Positions 26,410-35,488 of a DNA stretch of 64,000 nucleotides are shown here, one piece after another. The stretch covers positions 248,001 to 312,000 of the forward strand of contig CAVVNR010000012.1 in assembly GCA_963749715.1 (NCBI GenBank), read 5' to 3'. The DNA is from Roseiarcus sp963749715. Lineage in GTDB: Bacteria > Pseudomonadota > Alphaproteobacteria > Rhizobiales > Beijerinckiaceae. The first letter of the stretch is position 1. Every line of letters starts with the position of its first letter. The notes under the pieces were generated by a model. It did no database searches and was not told the origin of the DNA. It saw only the letters and a program-made list of their open reading frames with translations. Position numbers and translations under genes: made by a program.

Positions 26410-27249
26410 TCAAAAGCTATACTTGAACCCGGCGAAAGGCCCGTACATCCACTGCTGGTACCGGAAGCTCCTCGGCTGGAAGGTGAGCTCATTGAAGCCG
26501 GTGTCCTGATGGGTGTACGTATACATGACGCGATAGCCAAGCGTCGTGGAGATGTTCTGCGTCCAGTTGTAGCCGACGGAGGCGAGCGCCTGTCCGGTTG
26601 CGCTGTCGGACCAGCCGCCCAGATCGCCGAGCATGTTCATAAACCAGCGGTCGCCGTAGCGATACTGCGCAGCGAAGCCGCCGACCGGCATGACCCAATC
26701 CTTTGTCACGGATTCGGTCCCGCTGAATAATCCGAACGGGCCGCTGACGGTGAGTTCGGTCTTACTGTAAAAGTTGCGGGCGCCGACCGTGCCGTATAGA
26801 TCGAAGTTCGGGATGCCGAGCGGCACTCGAAGGCCTCCGAAGGCTGTGACAAAACCCTCGCTAAGACTAAGGTTCGTCTTTCCGCCGTAAAGCAGATTGT
26901 CCGGGTTGCTGAAGGTTCCCGACCCACCGATCCGCGACCAAACGAAATCAATTCCGCCGATAAATGTATCGTTGCGGGCGACGACGCTGCTCATGAAGCC
27001 GCCTTGAAGGTGCTCGAGCAATGTCAAAAACGACGCATAGTAAGGCAGTGACGGCAACGCGCCGAAGCCCGTGCTTCCTGCAACGCTAGTCGCCCAACCA
27101 TAGCCGGTGATCTCGAAATGCCAGGTCGAGGGCAGCGGCGGAGCTACCAATGGCTCCGGCGCTGGCTTCTTGGTCGGCAGGTCCGCCGCAACCGCGGGCG
27201 CCGCGCACAGCGCGGCGGCGACAAGAAGCGCCCCGAAATATTTTCCCAT
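26410..27249 (-). CDS. Outer-membrane beta-barrel protein
   Basis: A 279-residue exported protein: signal peptide MGKYFGALLVAAALCAAPAVA, then ADLPTKKPAPEP, a mature N-terminus typical of rhizobial Omp25/Omp31-like barrels. The body alternates aromatic and glycine-rich strands and ends FAGFKYSF, with the terminal phenylalanine expected for Bam-dependent insertion. The ATG at 27249 is used; the longer frame adds 45 residues without signal features. Probably a small porin-like or structural barrel. Confidence 0.82.
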   Translation of the reverse strand: MGKYFGALLVAAALCAAPAVAADLPTKKPAPEPLVAPPLPSTWHFEITGYGWATSVAGSTGFGALPSLPYYASFLTLLEHLQGGFMSSVVARNDTFIGGIDFVWSRIGGSGTFSNPDNLLYGGKTNLSLSEGFVTAFGGLRVPLGIPNFDLYGTVGARNFYSKTELTVSGPFGLFSGTESVTKDWVMPVGGFAAQYRYGDRWFMNMLGDLGGWSDSATGQALASVGYNWTQNISTTLGYRVMYTYTHQDTGFNELTFQPRSFRYQQWMYGPFAGFKYSF

Positions 27250-27450
27250 CCCCGCTCGCCCCAAAACCGCGCAATCGACCGCCCTGCCCAAGGCTTCGAG
27301 ATTGCTGCTCATCGAGGCTTGCAGCGCAAACGCCTCGAACTCGATCGCCGTCAAATTCATATCGGGGAACCGTATCGCCGGCAACAGCGCCGCTCCAAGG
27401 CTGGCATGCCGCCACCCTTGCGCCCTCGCGCTGCTCGGTTCATGGAAGCT

Positions 27451-27873
27451 TCAGATCGGCTCGCCTATCGTCCCGGTCTCGCCCCTGCTGACCTGAACCA
27501 GCATCGACAGAACGAAATCCGGCGCGAGGAAGCGCGCGCACGCTTGACCATCGGCGACGAGCGCAATCATCGACGTGCCGCCGGCGCTCGCCACGACCGC
27601 GCTGTCGCCCGGCGGGAGCTCTCGCGAGACCGGAGGAATGGCGACATACAGCGCCCGCACGAACTGGAACTGCTCGGGCGTGAGCTTCGTCAAGCGAGAC
27701 ACCGAGCCGATCTCGGAGACGGGAATGCATTCCGGCGCGTCGGAAGTGAGCCATTGAGAGAAAACCCCTGCCCCATGGCTGTCGTTTTGCGAGCTCACGG
27801 GTTGGGTGCGCACGCCATATCCGCTAAGGGCCGCCAATGCTGCGGCCCCGGCGAGCAAAAATGCACTGTTCAT
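27451..27873 (-). CDS. Secreted hypothetical protein
   Basis: A 140-residue protein whose start at 27873 is fixed by a strong GGAGGAC ribosome site. An N-terminal hydrophobic segment (AFLLAGAAALAALSGYGV) suggests export. The mature part has two cysteines and LTPEQFQFVRALYVAIPPVS followed by RELPPGDSAVVASAGG. No family recognised. It is not obviously in an operon with the barrel protein downstream (202-base gap). Confidence 0.7.
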   Translation of the reverse strand: MNSAFLLAGAAALAALSGYGVRTQPVSSQNDSHGAGVFSQWLTSDAPECIPVSEIGSVSRLTKLTPEQFQFVRALYVAIPPVSRELPPGDSAVVASAGGTSMIALVADGQACARFLAPDFVLSMLVQVSRGETGTIGEPI

Positions 27874-28066
27874 GACGTCCTCCTGTCGGCCGCGCCGACA
27901 TCCAAGCATCGCCGCGGTGGAGAAGGAGCGCGATCAAACTGACATGCGACTGCCTCCGCCGAACGCAACGCCCGCGGCCCTTGCGGCGGGCCAAGCATGC
28001 GATTCCAACGTTCGCGATCGTCTTTGGTTCCCGCTAACGCGCCAATCGCGGCCGTCAAAAGGCGAC

Positions 28067-28780
28067 TTACCGCCCGACCGGGACCAGTTTGCCGACGAAG
28101 ACCGGGGGTCCGGACGGTTTGCCGTCAGGCGAACCGCCTGGAGGCTCGACGGTGACCGCGTAGGTCGCGCCCTCGACCACGGCGGGATCGTACTGGGCCA
28201 GACTAGCCCACCGCGTCGCGCTGTCCGCGGCGATCACGCCAAGGGAGCGCGCGCCAATCTTCGGATCGATAAGCCACAATTCGTAGGCCTTGCCGGGCGG
28301 CGCGCTCGCTGCGACGGGACGGATGGTGAATTCGCGCGTGTCGAGATTGACGGTGATGGCGAAAGCGGGCGAGGCCGCGTCCTTCTGCAGGATGGCGACG
28401 TATTCATGCGGGACGGCTTCGCGTGTCGTCTCGCGGGCGACGAGCCCGATCGCCAGGATAGCGGCGACGACCGAGGCGGCGATCGCCGCCGTGCGCCAAC
28501 GCGTGACGCTGCGGCGCAATGCGACCGCCGCCCCGTCGGCGGGCGCCTCGGGCGGCGCGCCTCGAATGCGCGCTTCGATCGCCCGCAGCAGGTCGCGCGG
28601 CGGCTCGATTGGTCCAGCCGCCTCGGCGAGCGGGGCGAGCCGAGCCTCCCAGGCGCGGATGGCTTCATCGAGGTCAAACTCGCGCAGCCGGCGCGCCGCC
28701 AGGACCGCGCGCTCTCCCGGATCGAGCGTACCCAGCGCATATTCCGCGGCGGCGAAATCGTCGTCCGGGCTGACTGTCAT
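28067..28780 (-). CDS. RskA-family anti-sigma factor
   Basis: A 237-residue membrane anti-sigma factor: cytosolic N-terminus with AAAEYALGTLDPGERA (the anti-sigma domain hallmark), one transmembrane helix (~96-115), and a periplasmic RskA domain containing YELWLIDPKIGARSLGVIA. It should hold the adjacent ECF sigma factor inactive until proteolysis. The start overlaps the sigma gene's stop by four bases (ATGA), so the two are made in fixed ratio. No zinc-binding HxxxCxxC motif is present, as expected for RskA. Confidence 0.9.
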   Translation of the reverse strand: MTVSPDDDFAAAEYALGTLDPGERAVLAARRLREFDLDEAIRAWEARLAPLAEAAGPIEPPRDLLRAIEARIRGAPPEAPADGAAVALRRSVTRWRTAAIAASVVAAILAIGLVARETTREAVPHEYVAILQKDAASPAFAITVNLDTREFTIRPVAASAPPGKAYELWLIDPKIGARSLGVIAADSATRWASLAQYDPAVVEGATYAVTVEPPGGSPDGKPSGPPVFVGKLVPVGR

Positions 28781-29361
28781 GACGCCAGGCAATCCCTGAG
28801 TTGCGCGAGACTGCGATGCAGCCAAGTCTTGATCGTCGGCACCGGCCGTCCAAAGCGCTTAGCAAGCGCCTCGCGGCTCGAACCGCGATAATAGGCGAGC
28901 AACACGACCGCGCGCTTCTCCTCGTCCAGTTTCTGAAGACAATTAAGCAGCGCTGCGAGCCCCTCCGACCGTTCGCGCGCGGCGAGCGGGTCGACCTCCT
29001 CGGCCGCCGGTTCGAAACGTTCGGACAAGTCCGCAAGCGCGCCTGGACGGACCCGCCGAACCTCGTCGACCGCCCGATTGCGGGCGATGGTCGCCATCCA
29101 GGCGAGCGGGGAGCCCTTGGCGGCGTCGAATTCGCCGGCCTTCTCCCAGATGCGCACATAGGTCTCCTGAAGCACATCCGCAGCCGCGTCGCCTCTGGGA
29201 AGAATACGGGCGACAGCCCCGTAGAGTTTCGCGCTTGTCTGCTTGTAGAGCGCGGCGAACGCCTCCGCGTCCCGCCCCGCGACCCGGCCCAAGAGAGCGG
29301 CGAGATCGTCCGTGGCCTCAGCCGGCGGCCCCTTGCGCGGCGCCTCTCCCCTGATCGTCAT
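28777..29361 (-). CDS. ECF-family RNA polymerase sigma factor (SigK/RpoE-like)
   Basis: A 194-residue extracytoplasmic-function sigma factor with region 2 (DVLQETYVRIWEKAGEF with MATIARNRAVDEVRR) and region 4 (REALAKRFGRPVPTIKTWLH followed by RSLAQLR). It is co-transcribed with the RskA-like anti-sigma and lies next to a fasciclin gene. In mycobacteria SigK-RskA controls the fasciclin proteins MPT70/MPT83; the same trio here suggests the fasciclin gene is a target. The signal sensed is unknown. Confidence 0.92.
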   Translation of the reverse strand: MTIRGEAPRKGPPAEATDDLAALLGRVAGRDAEAFAALYKQTSAKLYGAVARILPRGDAAADVLQETYVRIWEKAGEFDAAKGSPLAWMATIARNRAVDEVRRVRPGALADLSERFEPAAEEVDPLAARERSEGLAALLNCLQKLDEEKRAVVLLAYYRGSSREALAKRFGRPVPTIKTWLHRSLAQLRDCLAS

Positions 29362-29429
29362 TGGGGTATCCTAGTGTGCCGCGCCCGACCGGCGCAACAG
29401 CGCGCCCTTCCGGGAACGCGGCGGGCGCG

Positions 29430-29458
29430 AAAAGGGCGGGCGCTAATTGCGCCCGCCC
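29430..29458 (-). terminator. Intrinsic terminator after the fasciclin gene
   Basis: A perfect ten-base-pair stem gggcgggcgc/gcgcccgccc with a five-base loop at 29434-29458. Read on the minus strand it is followed by TTTT, as expected for Rho-independent termination of the fasciclin transcript, which ends at 29489. Confidence 0.75.
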
Positions 29459-29488
29459 ACCGCTTCCCCGTGAGCCGTAGGAGAGCGC

Positions 29489-30070
29489 TCAGCTCGGGAG
29501 CAGCACCTTGTTGATCACCTGGATGACGCCGTTCGACTGCATCACGTTCGGGATCGTGACCTCCGCCTTGCCGCCTTTGGCGTCAATGACCCAAAGATGT
29601 CCGCCGGAGCGCTCGAACGTGAGTTCTTCGCCCTGGACGGTCTTCATAATCGCCTTGCCGCCCCCGTCGCGGATCATGGCGTCGATCTCGGCTTCGGTCA
29701 GGCGGCCTGGCACGACGTGATAGGTAAGGATCGAGGTCAACATGCCCTTATTTTCCGGCTTGAGCAGCGTCTCGACCGTGCCGGCCGGCAGATGGGCGAA
29801 CGCCTCGTTGGTGGGCGCGAAGACGGTAAACGGCCCGGCGCCTTGAAGGGTGTCGACAAGGCCGGCGGCCTTGACCGCCGCGACGAGCGTGGTGTGGTCT
29901 TTCGAGTTGACGGCGTTTTCGATAATGTTCTTGGACGGATACATTGGCGCGCCGCCGACCATCTTTGTCATTTCAGCCATGGCCGGGGCGACGAAGGGCG
30001 CCGCGAAAGGCGCGGCGAAGGCGACGCCGGCGGCGAGCGCCGCGGTCAAAAGCGAAATCTTGGTGTTCAT
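29489..30070 (-). CDS. Secreted fasciclin (FAS1) domain protein
   Basis: A 193-residue exported protein: long Sec signal (to ~32, ending APAMA), then one FAS1 domain with the H1 box GPFTVFAPTNEAF and H2 box TYHVVPGRLT, ending VIQVINKVLLPS. Fasciclin domains mediate adhesion or bind small ligands. A GGAGAGG ribosome site precedes the ATG. The neighbouring ECF sigma/RskA pair likely controls it, by analogy with SigK and MPT70/83. It has its own downstream terminator, so it is a separate transcript from the sigma operon. Confidence 0.93.
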   Translation of the reverse strand: MNTKISLLTAALAAGVAFAAPFAAPFVAPAMAEMTKMVGGAPMYPSKNIIENAVNSKDHTTLVAAVKAAGLVDTLQGAGPFTVFAPTNEAFAHLPAGTVETLLKPENKGMLTSILTYHVVPGRLTEAEIDAMIRDGGGKAIMKTVQGEELTFERSGGHLWVIDAKGGKAEVTIPNVMQSNGVIQVINKVLLPS

Positions 30071-30274
30071 TTTCCTCTCCGATGTTGGTTCGAACCCGTC
30101 GAAGCGTCATCCGCTCGTCGATTGGGACGAGGTGGTTACGGGCCGCCCAGCGCAAGGTTTCGCCACTCGGCCAAAAAAAGACGCCAACCGATGTCAGGAT
30201 CGCCTTTATGAAACTGAGCCGTTCGGGTCGCGTAAGCACTTGGACCCGCCGCGACCAGCGTGGGGAGAAAGGAT

Positions 30275-31120
30275 ATGGCGTCAGTCTCTTCGAACTCGCC
30301 GGCTGACGCGGCCGCCGGCGCCCGCGTCGTCCTTCGGCATTCCGCGATCGTGCGCGTCTGCCACTGGGTCAACGCGATTTGCTTCTTCGTCCTGCTCATC
30401 AGCGGGCTGCAGATTTTCAACGCCAACCCCGCGCTCACCTGGGGCGCGACGACGAATTTCGACCACCCGTTCCTTTCGCTCGCGGCGCGCGAGAACGACA
30501 ATGGCGACCCGAACGGCGGCGTCACCACGATCTTCGGGCGCGCGTTCACCACGACCGGTTTCCTTGGCGCCTCGCGCGGCGACGACGGGCAACTGGAAGA
30601 ACGCGGCTTTCCTTCCTGGGCGACGTTGCCGAGCTACCAGGATCTGGCGATGGGGCGGCGCTGGCATTTCTTCTTCGCCTGGATTCTCGTGCTTAACGGA
30701 CTTCTCTATCTCTCCGCCCTGATCGGGCGCCGTCATATTCTCGACCTCTGGCCGAGCCTCGCCGACATGCGGGCGATTCCGCGAGCGATCGTCGATCACG
30801 CGCGGCTCAAATTTCCCCAGGGCGATGAGGCGCTGCGTTACAACGTGCTGCAGAAGCTCGCCTATCTCAGCGTGGTCATCGCTTTTCCGATCCTGATCTT
30901 CGCCGGGCTCACGATGTCGCCGGCGATCGACTCGGCTTTCCCGTGGCTCCTCACGCTGTTTGGCGGACGGCAGGCGGCGCGCTCCGTTCATTTCCTGCTT
31001 GCGACCTATCTCGCGCTGTTCGTCATCGTCCACCTGGTGATGGTGGTCCTCTCCGGTCCGATCAACAATATGCGCTCGATGATCACCGGCCGGTATCGCA
31101 TCAGGGAGGCTCAGCGATGA
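30275..31120 (+). CDS. Membrane cytochrome b (b561-type), partner of molybdopterin oxidoreductase
   Basis: A 281-residue integral protein with four or more helices and likely heme-ligand histidines in LRHSAIVRVCHWVNA, RRWHFFFAW and RSVHFLLATYLALFVIVHL. It resembles the cytochrome b561 subunits that accept or donate electrons for sulfite-oxidase-type molybdoenzymes. A GGGGAGAAAGGAT ribosome site sets the ATG at 30275. Its stop overlaps the next gene's start (ATGA at 31117), so the pair forms one operon. Because the partner is broken, this subunit may be orphaned. Confidence 0.85.
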   Translation: MASVSSNSPADAAAGARVVLRHSAIVRVCHWVNAICFFVLLISGLQIFNANPALTWGATTNFDHPFLSLAARENDNGDPNGGVTTIFGRAFTTTGFLGASRGDDGQLEERGFPSWATLPSYQDLAMGRRWHFFFAWILVLNGLLYLSALIGRRHILDLWPSLADMRAIPRAIVDHARLKFPQGDEALRYNVLQKLAYLSVVIAFPILIFAGLTMSPAIDSAFPWLLTLFGGRQAARSVHFLLATYLALFVIVHLVMVVLSGPINNMRSMITGRYRIREAQR

Positions 31121-31916
31121 CGGGCGGTCTCATGCGGCCTGCGGCAATAAGCGTCAGCCGGCGCAAGCTCCTGCTCGCCCTCGGCGCGGGCGCTGCAGCT
31201 GCGCCGCTCTCGGCCTGCGACACCGGCTCGCCGGCGGCGCTGTCGATTTTGGACAAGGCCGAGTCTGTCACCAAGGCCGTACAGCGCGCCTTGCTCGCCC
31301 CCCGCGCCACGCTCGCGCCCGAATATCCGCAATCGGCGCGATCTCAAAATATTTCAAGCCCAATGGCTCCGATCGATCCCGACGATCCCGACTATGTGGC
31401 CGCCGCCAGGCCGGCTTCAACGACTGGAAACTCGAAGTCGGCGGCCTCGTCGAACGCCCATGAAGCTCACGCTCGCCGACTTGCGCGCAATGCCGTCCCG
31501 GACGCAGATCACCCGGCATGACTGCGTTGAGGGCTGGAGCTGCATCGGGCAATGGAAGGGCGTCCAATTGTCGGCGCTCATCGCCGCCGCGGGACTTGAA
31601 GCCGCAAGCGCGCTACATCGCCTTCTTCTGCGCCGATACGCTCGAGCAGACGCTCGACAACACCGGCCGCTACTACGAGACGATCGACCTCATCGACGCC
31701 CATCACCCGCAGACCATTCTCGCTTACGAGATGAACTTCGCGCCCTTGCCGGTCGAGCACGGCGCGCCGCTCAGGCTCAGGGTCGAGCGCCAGCTCGGCT
31801 ACAAGATGGCCAAATACGTAATGCGGGTCGAGGCGATCGACGGCTTCACGGCGATCGCGCGTGGCCGCGGCGGGTTCTGGGAGGACCGCGGCTACGAGTG
31901 GTACGCGGGGATCTGA
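31117..31916 (+). pseudogene. Molybdopterin-dependent oxidoreductase (sulfite oxidase/YedY-like), multiply frameshifted
   Basis: The N-terminus has a Tat-like start (SRRKLLLALGAGAAAAPLSA). Conserved segments then appear in changing frames: AISKYFKPNGS, IDPDDPDYVAA, AGFNDWKLEVGGLVERP, MKLTLADLRAMPSRTQITRH followed by DCVEGWSCIGQWKGVQLSAL, then LKPQARYIAFFCADT ... GRGGFWEDRGYEWYAGI. The HDCVEGWSC block carries the molybdenum-ligand cysteine. At least five indels between about 31340 and 31605 break the frame. Residues between breaks are fully conserved, so decay is very recent or the sequence has errors. Confidence 0.85.
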
Positions 31917-32041
31917 TCGGCGCGGGCGCAACTCGAGACGCGCGCCTCAGCGGCGACCGTCCGGCGGCTCATTCGGCGCGGCCGTCCGAAGGCCGCCGCA
32001 AGACTGTGCGTATGATTGAGGCTTCGCTCGGAGCTCGTCTC

Positions 32042-32497
32042 ATGACCCCGACCCTGACCCATATCGCGGATTTCTTGGTGGAGGTCGGCGCGCCGATCAA
32101 AATCGGAGAGACCGCGCAAGGCTTAAGGCGCGTCGTGCCGATTACCGGTGGGATCATTCAGGGCGCCAGGCTGAACGCGACAATTCTCAACGCGGGCGCG
32201 GATTTTCAAATCATTCGCCCTGACGGATTCACCCGCCTCGAGGCCCGCTATGTCGCGCGGCTCGACGATGGGGCGCTCATCTATGTTGAAAATTGCGGGG
32301 TCCGCTTCGGCCCTCCGGAGGCGATGGCGCGCCTCGCCCGCGGCGAGCCGGTCGACCCGGCCGAGATCTATTTCCGCAGCGCGCCACGCTTCGAAACCGC
32401 CGCTCCGGCGTATCAATGGCTGACGAGGCCGCTGTTCGTCGCCTCCGGCGTGAGGCATCCGGACCGGGTTGCCCTCGCCGTGTTCGAGGTCGGTTAG
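32042..32497 (+). CDS. DUF3237 (UPF0311) family protein
   Basis: A 151-residue protein with the family layout FLVEVGAPIKIGETAQGLRR, VPITGGIIQGARLNATIL, then GADFQIIRPDG and a YVENCGVRFG block. The function of DUF3237 is not established; it is a small beta-barrel family. Two in-frame ATGs are possible (32012 and 32042); 32042 is preferred because GGAGCT lies just upstream and the family starts near LTHIADFLVEVG. Confidence 0.82.
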   Translation: MTPTLTHIADFLVEVGAPIKIGETAQGLRRVVPITGGIIQGARLNATILNAGADFQIIRPDGFTRLEARYVARLDDGALIYVENCGVRFGPPEAMARLARGEPVDPAEIYFRSAPRFETAAPAYQWLTRPLFVASGVRHPDRVALAVFEVG

Positions 32498-32597
32498 CGC
32501 GTGGCAGAAAACCGCCACCCGCGACGCGAACCCCCGCGTCGCGGGCCGCCGGCGAGGAAGAATCCGGCGGCGCGAGCGCCGTCGGCCTTCGCTGAAC

Positions 32598-32759
32598 CTA
32601 GAGGCCGCAGATAGAGGTGTATCTGCCGTTCCAGTCGTGCCACCCCCCACAATTCGGGCTTGCTGGGACGAAAGGCCCGCTGGTCGGGCCGACGGCGCCG
32701 TTTGCCGGCAGAAGCATTTCGAGCGGCGCCGCGGCTACCAACACGATGAACCGTTTCAT
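32598..32759 (-). CDS. Small secreted peptide, 53 residues
   Basis: Start and reality rest on a near-perfect AAGGAGGTGAG ribosome site placed just before the ATG. The protein has an N-terminal hydrophobic signal (MKRFIVLVAAAPLEMLLPA) and a mature part with PNCGGWHDWNGRYTSICGL: two cysteines around a Trp/Gly-rich motif, compatible with one disulfide. I do not recognise a named family. It sits alone between DUF3237 and recO. Confidence 0.7.
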   Translation of the reverse strand: MKRFIVLVAAAPLEMLLPANGAVGPTSGPFVPASPNCGGWHDWNGRYTSICGL

Positions 32760-32844
32760 GGCTCACCTCCTTGATGTGTGTGGCAAGACAACGCACGGAG
32801 AAACGCGCGGTTCCGCGATCTCGATCAGGAAAGTTCAACTTCTC

Positions 32845-33582
32845 TTAAAGCTCTTGCACCTTCGCCGCCGCCGACAGGAAGGCGGCCCGAGAATCTGGGA
32901 GCGGCGCGTTGTTCGGCGCGAACAGGTCGCGGGCGATAAAGAAACCGGTCAAGCGAAAACCGTCAGCGATCTCACCGGCGCTTGGCCGCGCCTCGAGACG
33001 CGCGCCTTCGCGCAAGAATGCGGGCAGCGGCAGCAGACGATCGCGCCAAGGCGCTCCGGCTTCGGCGCTCACTGCCCTCCCCGATCTGGGCGAGACATAG
33101 GCCAGACCCTCGGTCGCCCCGGTCGCGGCGCAGCGGCTCAGATCGAGCCGAAACCCGCATTCAGCCAGGATCTGGGTCTCGAATCGGGCGACGAGCGCCG
33201 GGGCGATCCCGCCGTCGTCGAGAGCATCGGCGATGAGGCTCAGCGCTTCGTAGACCCCCTCGTGCGGATCGCGCTCGGGCAGGACCCTGATCAGCTGGGC
33301 GAGATAGTTGAGGCCAGCGAGCGCCAGCGCGCTTCCCATCAGGCGCCCGGCCCTGAGCGAGAGGGGCTCGACGGCGTAGGCGCCGAGGTGCTCGTCAAGC
33401 CTCGCGCGCCAGGCGAGACCGACGGTATTGCCGGGCTGCAGCGTCGCGCTGAACCGCGCAGTGCGGGCGCCGCGAACCAGGCCGAGATGGCGGCCATGCG
33501 CGCGGGTCATCGCTTCGACGATCGCCGATTGCTCGCCGTGCCTGCGGACGCCGATGATGAGCCCCTCGTCCCGCCACTCCAT
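32845..33582 (-). CDS. recO: DNA repair protein RecO
   Basis: A 245-residue protein with the RecO OB-fold N-terminus (MEWRDEGLIIGVRRHGEQSA then VEAMTRAHGRHLGLVRGA) and helical C-terminal part (LARFETQILAECGFRLDLSR). RecO works with RecF and RecR to load RecA at single-strand gaps. The sequence CAATGATEGLAYVSPRSGRA matches the alphaproteobacterial form. It lies just downstream of moeA and is not functionally tied to it. Confidence 0.93.
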   Translation of the reverse strand: MEWRDEGLIIGVRRHGEQSAIVEAMTRAHGRHLGLVRGARTARFSATLQPGNTVGLAWRARLDEHLGAYAVEPLSLRAGRLMGSALALAGLNYLAQLIRVLPERDPHEGVYEALSLIADALDDGGIAPALVARFETQILAECGFRLDLSRCAATGATEGLAYVSPRSGRAVSAEAGAPWRDRLLPLPAFLREGARLEARPSAGEIADGFRLTGFFIARDLFAPNNAPLPDSRAAFLSAAAKVQEL

Positions 33583-33597
33583 GGCCTATCGCCTCTT

Positions 33598-34828
33598 CTA
33601 GACCCCGAGACCATGAAAGGGGATGACCCGGCAGGCGTCGCCTGCCTTTGCCGGCGCGGCGTGCGGCGCCCTGACGATGAGGCCGTCGGCGCGAGCCATC
33701 GTTTTGACGAGCGAGGAATCCTGCGAACTCGGCCGGGGTCGCGACGAGGTTCCCGTCGGGGCCGGGACTGAGCGAAGCGCGCATATAGTCCTGGCGCAGC
33801 CCGTTGGCGGGAAGGTCGCCGGCGAGGCGGGCAGATTGGCTCAGATCGGCGCCCGGCTCGGATTCGCCGTGCAAGGCGCGGAGGAGGGGGCGCAGGAATA
33901 GGATCGCGCAGACCGTCGACGAAGTCGGATTGCCGGGTAAGCCAAGGATGCGCATGGCGCCGATCCGCCCGTGGATCAGCGGTTTGCCCGGGCGCATGGC
34001 GATGCGCCAGAAGCCGAGCTCCATCCCTCCGGCGGCAAGCGCCTGCTGGACGAGGTCGTAATCGCCGACCGAAGCCCCGCCGAGCGTCACCAGCACGTCC
34101 GCCTTGGCGTCGCGCGCGCGGGTCACTGCGTGCTTCAGCGCGCTGAGTTCGTCCACCGCGATGCCAAGGTCGATGGCGATCGCCCCGCTTGCCTCGACCA
34201 CCCCGGCGACCGCGAAATTGTTCGACGCAATGATCTGCGCCGGCCCCGGCGCCCCGCCGGGCGGGACCAGTTCGTCGCCGGTGGCCAGGATCGCGACCCG
34301 GGCGCGCCGGCGGACCGAGAGTTCGATGTGGTTCGCCGCCGCCGCCAGAGCCACGTCGCGGGGGGTTAGGCGCCGGCCTGCCGCGATTAGGGCGTCACCG
34401 GCGCGAAAATCCATACCCGCCTCTCGCAGATTGTCGCCGGCGGGCGCGGCGGCCGAGAGAAAAATCCGCTCGCCCTCGCGCCGGACGTCCTCCTGGATGA
34501 CGATCGCGTCGGCGCCGTCGGGCATCGGCGCGCCGGTGAAGATGCGCACCGCTTCACCCGGACCCACGGCGCCATTGAACGCGCGGCCCGCCGCGGACTC
34601 GCCAATCACGGAGAGGCTCAAGGGCGCCGCGGCCGTGCCGGCGGCCCGCACCGCATAGCCGTCCATGGCCGAGTTCGCGAACGGCGGCTGGGTTCGCAAC
34701 GCCTTGAGGTCGCGTGCGAGCACACGGCCGTAAGCCGCTTCGAGGGCGACGTTTTCTTCCTCCAACGGGATCTCAGCGGACGCTACGACGCGCGCCAGCG
34801 CTTCCTCGACCGTGATCATTGAGCTCAT
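33598..34828 (-). pseudogene. moeA: Molybdopterin molybdenumtransferase MoeA, frameshifted near the 3' end
   Basis: MoeA inserts molybdate into molybdopterin. Seen: NSAMDGYAVRA, VRIFTGAPMPDGADAIV, LVTLGGASVGDYDLV, MRPGKPLIHG and LPGNPTSSTVC. After TPAEF the frame changes: deleting one base near 33722 restores QDSSLVKTMARADGLIV and an ending DACRVIPFHGLGV, as expected of the family. With that correction it is ~409 residues, normal length. As written, translation runs on in a wrong frame to 33395 inside recO. The start at 34828 overlaps moaC's stop (ATGA). One indel in an otherwise perfect gene suggests either a sequencing error or recent inactivation. Confidence 0.88.
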
Positions 34829-35337
34829 CGGCGCTTCCCCTTCGCGGCCCGCCACTCGCCCGATTTGCCGCCGCGTTTCTCGATCAACCGCACCTCTTCG
34901 ATGCTCATGCCGCGGTCGATCGCCTTGGCCATGTCGTAGATCGTAAGACAGGCGATCGAGACGGCGGTCAGCGCCTCCATCTCGACCCCGGTCGGCCCGA
35001 CGCATCGCGCCTCGGCCCTGACAATAAGGCCAGGCAGGGCGTGGTCAGGAGCGATGTCGACCAGAACTTTGCTCAGGCTCACGGCATGGCAAAGCGGAAT
35101 GAGGTCGGCGGTCTTCTTGGCCGCCATGATCCCGGCGATCCGCGCCGCGCCGATCACGTCGCCCTTCTTGGCGTCGCCGGCCATGATCGCGGCCAACGTG
35201 GATATGGCCATTCGCACCTGTCCCTCGGCGATCGCGACCCGGCCCGTCGCCGCCTTTGCCGACACGTCGACCATCCGCGCTTCGCCATGGGCGCCGATAT
35301 GGGTGAGCGGCTTCGGCTGGTCGGCGGAGGGGATCAT
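34825..35337 (-). CDS. moaC: Cyclic pyranopterin monophosphate synthase MoaC
   Basis: MoaC, with MoaA, makes cyclic pyranopterin monophosphate in molybdenum-cofactor synthesis. The 170-residue protein has all hallmark segments: MVDVSAKAATGRVAIAEG, KKTADLIPLCHAVSLSKV and GPTGVEMEALTAVSIACL followed by TIYDMAKA. The ATG at 35337 (MIPSADQPKPLTHI) is used; an upstream in-frame start at 35490 adds 51 unrelated residues. It is translationally coupled to moeA by a four-base overlap. Confidence 0.95.
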   Translation of the reverse strand: MIPSADQPKPLTHIGAHGEARMVDVSAKAATGRVAIAEGQVRMAISTLAAIMAGDAKKGDVIGAARIAGIMAAKKTADLIPLCHAVSLSKVLVDIAPDHALPGLIVRAEARCVGPTGVEMEALTAVSIACLTIYDMAKAIDRGMSIEEVRLIEKRGGKSGEWRAAKGKRR

Positions 35338-35488
35338 CGGTTCGCGCGCCTTTCGCTCAGACGTTGTTCCGACCGTTTCGCGCGGATCGCCGATCGGCCG
35401 CCCGTTCAAGCAAAATTCTCGCTCACCCGCAATCGGCGGCCGCCGGGCGATTTGTCCTGTCTCCCGCTCGCATGTAAGGACGCCGACC

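Noticed and set aside
30087..30097. ggttcgaaccc, resembling a tRNA T-loop
   Set aside because: No cloverleaf can be formed around it and it lies in the leader of the fasciclin gene; the sequence is simply a short palindrome.
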